A program made the translations under genes and the position numbers. From Blastococcus sp. Marseille-P5729 (GTDB taxonomy: Bacteria; Actinomycetota; Actinomycetes; Mycobacteriales; Antricoccaceae), in assembly GCF_900292035.1 (NCBI RefSeq), contig NZ_OMPO01000002.1, forward strand, positions 372,001-436,000: a DNA stretch of 64,000 bases. Direction: 5' to 3'. Numbering within the stretch: the stretch's first letter is position 1; each line of letters starts with the position of its first letter. Positions 55,592 through 64,000 of this stretch are shown piece after piece. Below the pieces are notes generated by a model. The model was given only the letters and a program-made list of their open reading frames with translations. It was not told the origin of the DNA and searched no databases.

Positions 55592-56968
55592 TCACGCCTC
55601 CCGCAGCTCACCCGACCGGAGCCGCGCGCGATCCGCGGCTTGCCGGCCGTGAGCAAACCCGGCGTAGTCATAGGCGCCGCGGATGCGCGAGGACTCGAGC
55701 GTCCCGCCGTACAGCTCCTCGACCGCCTCGTCGACCGCGTCGACCTGGCGGCTCAGCACGAGCGCGGCGCTGCCCGCCTCACCGACCACCTCGTCGTTGG
55801 CGACCGACAGCCGCTCCCCGATCCGGGACGCGAAGGCGGCATAGAAGGACGCGCGATACGAGGCGCTGCGGGTGCGGCGGCGGGCGGCACCGGCGGCGCC
55901 GGCCGACTCGTGCGCCAGCGCGTTCTGGGCCTGCACCAGCAACGAGGTGAACAGCAGCTCGGTTACCGCAAGAGCGTCCGAGCTCCCGAGCACGCTGCAC
56001 AGGTCGATCCCCTTCAGGTGGATCGCCCGCGCCCGATTGGCCGCGGCCACCACTCCGAGCAGCGTCGCCTTGGCGTCGGCGTACGGCGCGTCGACCGGAA
56101 TCCGGACGATACGGACGCCGGACGCCGGGTCGTCGTCGGCGGCCAGCAGCGCCTCGTCGATCGCGTGCCGGGTCATCAGCTCCTGCGCCTTGGCGGTGAG
56201 GCTGCTCGCCTCCTCCTCGAACTCGGTGCTCTCGGCCTTCGACAGCAGCTTGCGGATCCGTTCGAGGATCGGATCGCCCGACCCGGTGCGCTCCGGGGCG
56301 CCGATCGTGACCACCAGGTCGGGTCGGCCCGGGGGCGGGATCAACACCTCCAGGCGCGGGATGACGAACAGCCCTTCAAATGCCCGTTTGACCGTCAGGT
56401 AACTGTCGAACCGGTCGAGTCCAGCCCGTTCGCGCCACCGGCCGAGCCAGCCCCCGCGGATCGATTCGTGCTGCTGGCCGAGCTGGCGCACCTGCCCGGC
56501 CCACCGCGGATCGATCGGCTGCCCGGCCCGCTCCTGATCGTCGGCGTGGATCGCGAGCTCGACCAGCGCGGCCGTGCCCGCGTTGGTCTTGCGGCGGACC
56601 TGCCGGACGAGCTCAACCGGCTGCCAGCCGAGCGACCACGCGCGGTCGACGACGTCGATGAGCAGCTCTTGCGCCGCCTGGTCGGCGATGGCGGCCGGCA
56701 GGGTCGTCAGCTGCTCGATCGCCCGCCGGACGGCCGGATGGGTGGGCTCGGGGTTCTGGATGGCCTGCTGCCACAGCGCCGCGGCTCGGTCGTGCTGCCG
56801 CTCGCTGGCGGACGGCGGAGCACCGAGGCCGGGTCCGAACCCGGCGAAGTGCTCGCCGTACGGCGATCCCCCGCTGTACGGCGATCCCCCGCCCGCGGAC
56901 TGACGTGCCGCGCGCTTCGCGCGCTGCTTGGCCTTGGCGGCGCGGCGCGCCTTGTTGTTCTTGCCCAC
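55592..56968 (-). CDS. DUF2786-containing protein
   Basis: 458 residues. A basic start (GKNNKARRAAKAKQRAKRAA), then a DUF2786-type segment in the middle (ILERIRKLLSKAESTEFEEEASSLTAKAQELMTRHAIDEALL). This helical motif resembles those of proteins with phage or stress links; function unknown. The C-terminal part holds a long helical stretch and RRRTRSASYRASFYAAFASR. I chose GTG 56968 with GGAGG nine bases upstream over a longer frame to 57046. Downstream of pcrA with 90 bases between. Confidence 0.85.
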   Translation of the reverse strand: MGKNNKARRAAKAKQRAKRAARQSAGGGSPYSGGSPYGEHFAGFGPGLGAPPSASERQHDRAAALWQQAIQNPEPTHPAVRRAIEQLTTLPAAIADQAAQELLIDVVDRAWSLGWQPVELVRQVRRKTNAGTAALVELAIHADDQERAGQPIDPRWAGQVRQLGQQHESIRGGWLGRWRERAGLDRFDSYLTVKRAFEGLFVIPRLEVLIPPPGRPDLVVTIGAPERTGSGDPILERIRKLLSKAESTEFEEEASSLTAKAQELMTRHAIDEALLAADDDPASGVRIVRIPVDAPYADAKATLLGVVAAANRARAIHLKGIDLCSVLGSSDALAVTELLFTSLLVQAQNALAHESAGAAGAARRRTRSASYRASFYAAFASRIGERLSVANDEVVGEAGSAALVLSRQVDAVDEAVEELYGGTLESSRIRGAYDYAGFAHGRQAADRARLRSGELREA

Positions 56969-57058
56969 GGTCTCTACCTCCGGATCGGGGTTGCAGCTGG
57001 ACTGTGCCAGATCGGGCCGACGGATTCCCAGTTGTCCACAAGGCATCCGGAACGAGGC

Positions 57059-59428
57059 TTACAGCTTCTCCATCGCTCCGGAGGCGTAGCGCAGCATCAG
57101 CCACTTCGGCGGCCCGTCGCCGAAGTCGACCTCGACCTGCTGGCGGTCGCCCTCGCCGCGACTGCCGACGACCTTTCCCATGCCGAACGAATCATGCGTG
57201 ACGCGGTCACCGACCTCCAGCACCAGCAACGGAGCCGGCTTCTTCGCGCCGCGCAGGCCGCCGCGGCTGAGCCCGACTCCTCCCCCGGCGCCGCCGGTCG
57301 CGCCGTAGGTCGTGCCCCGGCCCACCGGCTTGCGGTCGTGGATCGAGCTGATCGACGAGGCGTGCGACCAGTCGATCAGCTCGTCGGGCACCTCGTCGAG
57401 GAACCGGGAGGGCGGGTTGTACGCCGGCTGGCCCCACTGGCCGCGCACCACCGACCGGGTGAGGAAGAGCTTGCGCTGCGCACGGGTGAGCCCGACGTAG
57501 GCCAGGCGCCGCTCCTCCTCGAGCTCCTTGGGCTCGCCCAGCGAACGCAGGTGTGGGAACAGACCGTCCTCCATGCCCGAGAGGAACACGACGGGGAACT
57601 CCAGGCCCTTGGCGGTGTGCAGCGTCATCAGCGTGACGAATGCCTTGTCGGCCGGGTCGGCGTCCGCGTCGGGCAGCTGGTCGGCGTCGGCGACCAGGCT
57701 GACCCGCTCGAGGAACTCGTCGATGCTTCCCTCGGGGTGCAGCACCTCGAACTCGGCGGCCACCGCGACGAGCTCGTTGAGGTTGTCGACCCGGCTGGCA
57801 TCCTGCGGGTCCTCGCTGTCCTCGAGCTCGGCGACATAGCCGGTGCGGGTGAGAATCGCCTCGAGCACCGCCGACGGTCCCGCGCCGGACTCGGCCAGCC
57901 CCCGCAGCCCGTCGATGAGCTCGTTGAACTCCCCGATCAGCTTGACGGCGCGCGGGTTGATCGCCGGCGCCTCCTCGACCCGGTAGAGCGCGTCGGTGAA
58001 GCTGATCCGCTCCCGCGACGACAGCGCCTCGATGCACGCCTCGGCGCGGTCGCCGATGCCGCGCTTGGGGGTGTTCAGGATGCGGCGCAGGCTGACGACG
58101 TCCGCCGGGTTGTTCAGGTACTTCAGGTAGGCCAACGCGTCGCGGATCTCCTTGCGCTCGTAGAAGCGCACCCCGCCGACGACCTTGTAGGGCAGCCCGA
58201 CCCGGATGAAGATCTCCTCGAACACGCGGCTGGAGTTGTTGGTGCGGTAGAAGATCGCGATGTCGTCGAGACGGTGCGTGCCCGCGTCGGTGATCTCGTC
58301 GATCTGCCGCGCGATCCATGCCGCCTCGTCGTGCTCGTTCTCGGCGACATAGCCGTCGATCCGCTCGCCGTCGCCGGCGTCGCTCCACAGGCGCTTGACG
58401 CGCCTATCGACGTTCTTCGAAATGACCGAGTTGGCGGCAGTCAGGATGTTCTGGGTGGAGCGGTAGTTCTGCTCGAGCAGGACGGTGCGCGCCTGCGGGT
58501 AGTCGCGCTCGAATTCCTCGATATTGCGGATGGTCGCGCCGCGGAAGGCGTAGATGGACTGGTCGGCATCGCCGACCACACACAGCTCAGCCGGCGGGAT
58601 GTCGTCCTCGCCGGCGCCGACGAGCTCGCGGATCAGCATGTACTGGGCGTGATTGGTGTCCTGGTACTCATCGACCAGGATGTGCCGGAACCGGCGCCGG
58701 TAGTGCTCGGCGGTGGCCGGGAAGGCCTGCAGCAGGAACACCGTCTGCATGATGAGGTCGTCGAAGTCGAAGGCGTTCGCCTCGCGCAGCCGGCGCTGAT
58801 AGAGCTCGTACGCCTCAGCCTCGACCTTCTGCACCGAGGACTCGGCCTTGGCCTTGAAGGTCTCGTAGTCGATCAGCTCGTTCTTGGCGTTGCCGACGGT
58901 CGCCAGCAGTCGGCGCGGCGGGAAGCGCTTGGGATCGATGTCGAGATCGCGCGCCACCAAGGTCATCAGTCGCTGCGCGTCGGCCTGGTCATAGATGGTG
59001 AAGGACGACTTCATCCCGATCGTCTTGGCCTCGGCCCGAAGAATCCGCACGCACGCCGAGTGGAAGGTCGACACCCACATCGACCGGGCGCGGCCGCCGA
59101 CCATGGCGGCCACCCGTTCCTTCATCTCACCCGCGGCCTTGTTGGTGAAGGTGATCGCCAGGATCGAGCCCGGTGAGACCTGGCGACGATCGAGCAGCCA
59201 GGCGATTCGGCGGGTGAGCACGCGGGTCTTGCCGGACCCGGCTCCGGCGACGACCAGCAGCGGCCCGCCGGAGTGGACCACGGCCTCCCGCTGCTGCGGG
59301 TTGAGGTCGATCAGCAGCGGGTCGTCGGGATCGATCCGCTCTGCCGGCGCCTGCGCGGGGACGGCGAACAACGCCTCGTCGGGCTGCTCGGGGGGAAGCT
59401 GCGGATCGGGGATCTGTGAGTCGGACAT
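57059..59428 (-). CDS. pcrA: UvrD/PcrA-type ATP-dependent DNA helicase
   Basis: 789 residues, superfamily 1A 3'-5' helicase for nucleotide excision repair and clearing of RecA or RNA polymerase. Q-motif LNPQQREAVVHSGGPLLVVA, Walker A AGAGSGKTRVLTRRI, motif Ia AITFTNKAAGEMKERV, motif II HILVDEYQDTNHAQY, motif III VGDADQSIYAFRGA, motif IV LLEQNYRSTQNIL, motif V TLHTAKGLEFPVVFLSGMEDG and motif VI RLAYVGLTRAQRKL. The Tudor-like C-terminal domain ends GDRVTHDSFGMGKVVGSRG. I chose ATG 59428 since the earlier frame to 59755 has no similarity. Divergent from the chorismate mutase leader, as in M. tuberculosis uvrD1/Rv0948c. Confidence 0.95.
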   Translation of the reverse strand: MSDSQIPDPQLPPEQPDEALFAVPAQAPAERIDPDDPLLIDLNPQQREAVVHSGGPLLVVAGAGSGKTRVLTRRIAWLLDRRQVSPGSILAITFTNKAAGEMKERVAAMVGGRARSMWVSTFHSACVRILRAEAKTIGMKSSFTIYDQADAQRLMTLVARDLDIDPKRFPPRRLLATVGNAKNELIDYETFKAKAESSVQKVEAEAYELYQRRLREANAFDFDDLIMQTVFLLQAFPATAEHYRRRFRHILVDEYQDTNHAQYMLIRELVGAGEDDIPPAELCVVGDADQSIYAFRGATIRNIEEFERDYPQARTVLLEQNYRSTQNILTAANSVISKNVDRRVKRLWSDAGDGERIDGYVAENEHDEAAWIARQIDEITDAGTHRLDDIAIFYRTNNSSRVFEEIFIRVGLPYKVVGGVRFYERKEIRDALAYLKYLNNPADVVSLRRILNTPKRGIGDRAEACIEALSSRERISFTDALYRVEEAPAINPRAVKLIGEFNELIDGLRGLAESGAGPSAVLEAILTRTGYVAELEDSEDPQDASRVDNLNELVAVAAEFEVLHPEGSIDEFLERVSLVADADQLPDADADPADKAFVTLMTLHTAKGLEFPVVFLSGMEDGLFPHLRSLGEPKELEEERRLAYVGLTRAQRKLFLTRSVVRGQWGQPAYNPPSRFLDEVPDELIDWSHASSISSIHDRKPVGRGTTYGATGGAGGGVGLSRGGLRGAKKPAPLLVLEVGDRVTHDSFGMGKVVGSRGEGDRQQVEVDFGDGPPKWLMLRYASGAMEKL

Positions 59429-59473
59429 CGCCCGTTCAGGGTACGCGGGTGTGCCGACGCGCAGCGGCTCGGT

Positions 59474-59479
59474 TATGCT
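59474..59479 (+). promoter_or_regulatory. -10 box of a leaderless transcript for the leader peptide
   Basis: TATGCT ends seven bases before GTG 59486, so transcription would begin at or next to the start codon, giving a leaderless mRNA as is common in actinobacteria. The -35 is not clear. Confidence 0.6.
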
Positions 59480-59485
59480 GGCGAC

Positions 59486-59563
59486 GTGACTGCAACGGGC
59501 ACCCGCTTCGTTACGGGCTTCTTCTATGGGACGCCGGCCACGGCTCCTGGTGAAGAGGTCTAG
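59486..59563 (+). CDS. Phe/Tyr-containing leader peptide of a chorismate mutase attenuator
   Basis: A 25-codon frame (GTG 59486, TAG 59561-59563) coding VTATGTRFVTGFFYGTPATA then PGEEV. It has three Phe codons and a Tyr codon within eleven positions (RF-VTG-FFY), too short for any general protein. A strong hairpin (59590-59615) lies between it and the chorismate mutase start, and a -10 box lies at the right distance for a leaderless mRNA. When charged tRNA-Phe is scarce, stalling on the FFY codons would change downstream folding. A similar leader (aroR) upstream of the chorismate mutase gene is, as I recall, reported in Corynebacterium glutamicum. Confidence 0.7.
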   Translation: MTATGTRFVTGFFYGTPATAPGEEV

Positions 59564-59589
59564 TCGGCGTACCGCCCCGACCCCCACCC

Positions 59590-59615
59590 AGCGCTCTGGC
59601 CACGGCCAGGGCGCT
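59590..59615 (+). promoter_or_regulatory. Terminator-like hairpin of the attenuator
   Basis: AGCGCTCTGGC (59590-59600) pairs with GCCAGGGCGCT (59605-59615), 11 base pairs with one G-U, loop of four, then CGTTCGTTCC. It lies 27 bases after the leader stop and 50 before the chorismate mutase start. The competing antiterminator partner was not resolved by eye. Confidence 0.6.
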
Positions 59616-59665
59616 CGTTCGTTCCTGGGGCGTGGTGAGAGCATCTCGATCGAAGGACTGACAAC

Positions 59666-59989
59666 ATGACCACGACCACGCTCCCGACCGCCACCGAGCC
59701 GGCCGCCTCCCGGACCCGTCCCACCCGGGTGGTCACCGAGGAGGAGGCCGCGCACAAGATCACCGTGCTGCGCGACCAGATCGACGCGGTCGACGACGCC
59801 ATCATCCGGCTCATCGACGAGCGCGTCGCGCTCTCCCGCAATGTCGGGGCCCTCCGCGCCGCCGTCGGCGGACCCCGCCTCTCGCTGTCGCGCGAGAACC
59901 AGATCCTCGCCAAGTTCGCTCGCCGGCTCGGCGCGCAGGGCACTCCGCTGGCGATGCTGCTGCTGAAGATCTCCCGCGGGCGCATGTAG
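59666..59989 (+). CDS. Chorismate mutase, AroQ type
   Basis: 107 residues. After a disordered Thr/Ala/Pro-rich start (1-22) comes an AroQ helical bundle: ITVLRDQIDAVDDAIIRLID, RVALSRNVGALRAAVGG, SRENQILAKFARRLG. The early Arg and the R-V-A-L-S segment form part of the active site. It turns chorismate into prephenate, the branch to Phe and Tyr. M. tuberculosis has the same gene (Rv0948c) beside uvrD1, where activity needs binding to DAHP synthase; the same dependence is plausible here because the domain is of the same short kind. Preceded by the leader and attenuator. Confidence 0.93.
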   Translation: MTTTTLPTATEPAASRTRPTRVVTEEEAAHKITVLRDQIDAVDDAIIRLIDERVALSRNVGALRAAVGGPRLSLSRENQILAKFARRLGAQGTPLAMLLLKISRGRM

Positions 59990-60078
59990 CGACGCCGCCC
60001 GGGTGCCCGGCGGAACGGGCCGGTGGCTAACCTACGTCGCAGAGGACGCCAGCCCGAACGACCCGCCGAGGTGCCCCG

Positions 60079-61154
60079 ATGTCTGCCCAGCCGCCGAGTG
60101 ACGACTCGCAGCTCCCCCAGCTGCGGCGATTCCGCTTCGACCCCGACAGCGGGAAGGTGCCCCGCGAGGTCGATCCGGCAGCGGCGCAGCCGCAGAGCCC
60201 AGCCACCGAGCCGGCTACCGATCGGGACGGCACTCGCGAGATCCCGGCATCCCACCGCGCGGACGCCGACGAACTGCGAGACGGCGACGCTGGAGCGTTC
60301 GATGAGCCCGAGCGGCACGGCGACACCGGGCTCGACGATCCGGACCGGGTGCTGGCGGACGCCGATCGCGCCTTGGACCGGACCGGACACCAGCGCACCT
60401 CGACCGCCGTCACCGGGGCCGGCCGAACCACCCGCCGCCCGCCACCCCCGGGCCCGAGCTCTCCCGGCCCGACCGGCACGACCGTCCCGGACACTCCGTT
60501 GCGTCCGGGGCGCCCGGCCGCCCGCCGTCCGGCCCGCCGAGCGCCCCGGCATCGAGCGATGCACCCCATCGGCCGTCGTCCGTGCCGTGGCTGATCGCCG
60601 GCATCGCCGCCGCAGCGGTGATCGCGCTGGTGGTCTGGCTGGTCACCAGCTCTGGCTCGGACGACGAGGCCGACGCGGACGGCTCCGGACCGCAGAGCGG
60701 CACCGCCACCGAGGCCGTCGAGACCGGCGCGTGGGCCGACGGGGTGTGCCAGCAGCTGACCGCCTACGAGACCGCCGCGATGCCTCTGAAGGCCGAGGCC
60801 ACGAAGGCCGCGGCCGCCACGGGTGGCGCGTTCTCGGCCGAGGCCGCCAAGGACATGCAGCGCGAAGCCGGTGAGCTGCTGTCCGATCTGAGCACGACCC
60901 TCGGCGAGCTCCCGGCACCGTCCGACGAGTCGGTCGCCGCGGTGCACGATCAGCTGCTGACGGACGTCGCCGAGACTGCGGACTCGACCCAGGCCAGCGG
61001 CAACGGCGCCATCGGCTCTCCGCGGGACACCGCCGCGGACGTCGTCACCTCACTGGGAGTGCCGGTCGAGGCCTTCCTCACCGCGACCGACGAGCTCACC
61101 GACGAGCAGTTCGAACCCATCGCGGCGACCGCGTCCTGCTCGGGTCTGCTCTAG
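60079..61154 (+). CDS. Single-pass membrane protein, frame-broken in a C-rich stretch
   Basis: Two frames appear to be one gene. From ATG 60079 a polar cytoplasmic part (RRFRFDPDSGKVPREVDP and acidic runs) goes on to about 60430, where the G/C-rich stretch CCACCCCCGGGCCC occurs. A second frame, -1 relative to it, then continues smoothly with Pro/Ser-rich residues, a membrane helix (PWLIAGIAAAAVIALVVWLV) and an extracellular helical domain up to 61154 (CQQLTAYETAAMPL; last Cys in TASCSGLL). The first frame alone would end at 60594 with Arg-rich nonsense. A one-base deletion in the C run is the simplest cause. No family is recognised; a soluble two-Cys extracellular domain is the main feature. 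Confidence 0.65.
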
Positions 61155-61163
61155 GTGCTCGGG

Positions 61164-61202
61164 TCTGCTCTAGGACCGGGGACCCCGGTCTAGGACCGGG
61201 GG
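61164..61202. repeat. Direct and inverted repeat at a convergent junction
   Basis: TCTAGGACCGGGG occurs twice and ACCGGGG-ACCCCGGT forms a short palindrome between them, just beyond the membrane-protein stop and before the guaA stop. Confidence 0.55.
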
Positions 61203-61209
61203 ACGCTGG

Positions 61210-62807
<1,598 letters not shown>

Positions 62808-62811
<4 letters not shown>

Positions 62812-63590
62812 TCGGGGTCGGTCAGCAGGAGGTCGGCGAGGCGGTCCAGGTCGCTCTCGCTCAGGCCACGGTCGAGCAGGAACTGGCGCGCGCCGCCGTA
62901 GCTCTCCTGGATCCAGTCCAGCAGCAGCCGCATCGTCTCGGGCTTGCTGGCCTGCAGCGCCACGCTCGACTGGTCGATCTCGGTGTAGGTACCCAGAGCG
63001 TGCAGTCGCTGGATGATGGCCGCGACCGCCGGGTCCGAGGCGGCGTAGTCCTCGATCACGGCGTCGTCGGGCACCCCGAGCGCGGACAGCAGCACCGCGA
63101 CCACCGAGCCGGTGCGGTCCTTGCCGGCGGCGCAGTGGATCAGCGCCGGCAGCGCGTTGGGGCGCAACAGCTCGCTGATCGCCGAGACGATGGCCGCGCC
63201 GTCCGCGGTGGTGAAGTACCCGCGGTAGTACTCGGCGCGCACCTCGTCCATCGGGCGGCCGGCCGCGGCCTCAAGCATCTCGCGCAGGCCGGGAGCGGTC
63301 TGCCGCTCGCTGCTGGCGATCGGGATGTTGACGTGGACGACGTGGTCGACCGCCAGCAGCCCGATGCCCTCCTCGGTCGACTCGCGCGGGTAGCGCAGGT
63401 CTACGATCGTGCGCAGCCCGCGCTCGTCGAGCAGCTGCCGTGCGCCGGCCTCGGTGAGAAACTGCGGGCTGTCCATCCGGTACACCAGACCTTCGCGGAC
63501 CCGACGTCCGTCCCCGGTCTGGATGCCGCCGAGGTCGCGGGCGTTCAGCGCGCCGTCGAGCTCGACCCTGCGGTCGCCGGCCGCGCTCAC
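62808..63590 (-). CDS. Tyrosine-protein phosphatase (PtpB-like, Tyr_phosphatase3 family)
   Basis: 260 residues. N-terminus [17 protein letters not shown] and RIVYRMDSP-like block; catalytic P-loop [20 protein letters not shown] (C-x5-R-T) about residue 140; then a helical lid and [17 protein letters not shown]. This family, which includes M. tuberculosis PtpB, acts on phosphotyrosine, phosphoserine or phosphoinositides; natural substrate unknown. GTG 63590 overlaps the guaB3 stop, and the TGA overlaps the guaA start, so guaB3-phosphatase-guaA are co-translated. An odd position for a phosphatase. Confidence 0.9.
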
Positions 63591-64000
63591 CGCTGCTCGC
63601 TCTCTGCCAGCATGAGCTCCACCCGCTGGAAGTCCTTCAGCTCGTTGTAGCCGCACTTGGCCATCGCGCGGCGCAGCGCGCCGAAGACGTTCTGGGTGCC
63701 GTCCGGCCGGTCCGCCGGCCCACGCAGCACCCGCTCCATCGGGACCCTGCGCTCGTACGGCGCGGCCGCGTAGTGCCCGCGCGGCAGGTCGGGGTGGCTG
63801 GCCGCCGGCTCCCACCACGCTCCCCCGCCGGGCGCCTCCTCAGCCGCCGACAGCATGGTGCCCAGCATGACGGCGTCCGCGCCGCAGGCGATCGCACGAG
63901 CGATGTCACCGGCGCTCTCGATGTCGCCGTGGGCGATGATGTGCACATACCGGCCGCCGGTCTCGTCGAGATAGTCGCGGCGGGCCGCGGCGGCGTCGAT
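63587..64000 (-). CDS. GuaB3-type IMP dehydrogenase-related protein, 5' end outside window
   Basis: The C-terminal 137 residues of a GuaB3-family protein. RRDYLDETGGRYVHIIAHGD and IACGADAVMLGTMLSAAEE are the TIM-barrel phosphate-binding end of the IMPDH fold; the tail PRGHYAAAPYERRVPMERVL and FGALRRAMAKCGYNELKDFQ is typical of GuaB3, not of the main GuaB (no Cys-loop seen in this part). GuaB3 proteins act in guanine nucleotide salvage or as GMP reductase-like enzymes in some species. The start lies beyond position 64000. First known gene of the operon with the phosphatase and guaA. Confidence 0.88.
   Translation of the reverse strand: MDAAAARRDYLDETGGRYVHIIAHGDIESAGDIARAIACGADAVMLGTMLSAAEEAPGGGAWWEPAASHPDLPRGHYAAAPYERRVPMERVLRGPADRPDGTQNVFGALRRAMAKCGYNELKDFQRVELMLAESEQR

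Noticed and set aside
55640-59176. 1178-codon open frame antisense to DUF2786 and pcrA
   Set aside because: Typical long antisense frame in high-GC DNA; the opposite strand carries clear helicase motifs in the same region.

Overview
The window is high-GC chromosomal DNA of an actinomycete (Actinomycetota). The evidence is the strong G/C-ending codon use outside the first 10 kb and several gene orders shared with mycobacteria and other actinobacteria. From about 45 to 60 kb the order chorismate mutase, uvrD/pcrA, sucC, sucD, a Rv0954-like protein, a PerM-like protein, purN and purH follows the M. tuberculosis Rv0948c-Rv0957 block. folD sits beside a DUF3017 gene, and guaB3 lies near guaA. The genus cannot be fixed from sequence alone. 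No rRNA, tRNA, insertion sequence, prophage or CRISPR array was seen.

Region 1 (1-15.2 kb) is a surface-polysaccharide locus. It holds an acyltransferase fragment, a Wzy-like polymerase, a Wzx-like flippase, three GT4 glycosyltransferases, a DegT aminotransferase and a CapD/PglF-type dehydratase. Export control follows: a Wzz/BY-kinase fusion with a (Tyr-Gly)n tract, its low-molecular-weight tyrosine phosphatase, a secreted BNR protein and an LCP ligase. The first 8-10 kb use more A/T-ending codons than the rest, as is usual for exchanged polysaccharide genes.

Region 2 (15.3-31.4 kb) mixes metabolism and envelope genes. It has a monooxygenase-hydrolase fusion divergent from a TetR gene across a 21-bp inverted repeat, a sugar epimerase, a frameshifted D,D-carboxypeptidase, a SWIM-SNF2 helicase, a trpS-2H phosphoesterase-YihY operon, a surface protein with a sorting-like tail, and an HisC-type aminotransferase.

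Region 3 (31.5-43.4 kb) has a CNNM/CBS protein, citrate synthase, an alpha/beta hydrolase, an AbiEi/DUF559 gene bracketed by inverted copies of a palindrome, a decayed GMC oxidoreductase/aldehyde dehydrogenase operon with its operator still visible, a CapA lipoprotein, an acyl-CoA synthetase and monomeric isocitrate dehydrogenase.

Region 4 (43.6-64 kb) is the conserved core: folD, purH, purN, the PerM-like gene, sucCD, a stand-alone B12-binding protein, pcrA, chorismate mutase behind a probable leader-peptide attenuator, and guaB3-phosphatase-guaA joined by start/stop overlaps.

Four recurring palindromic families (B, C, D and E in the feature list) appear as pairs of copies up to about 30 kb apart, mostly at gene ends. 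A fifth family, A, is a shared non-palindromic sequence found at convergent gene junctions. Three loci show frame breaks of the one-base-deletion type (dacA, the aldehyde dehydrogenase remnant, and the membrane protein at 60 kb).
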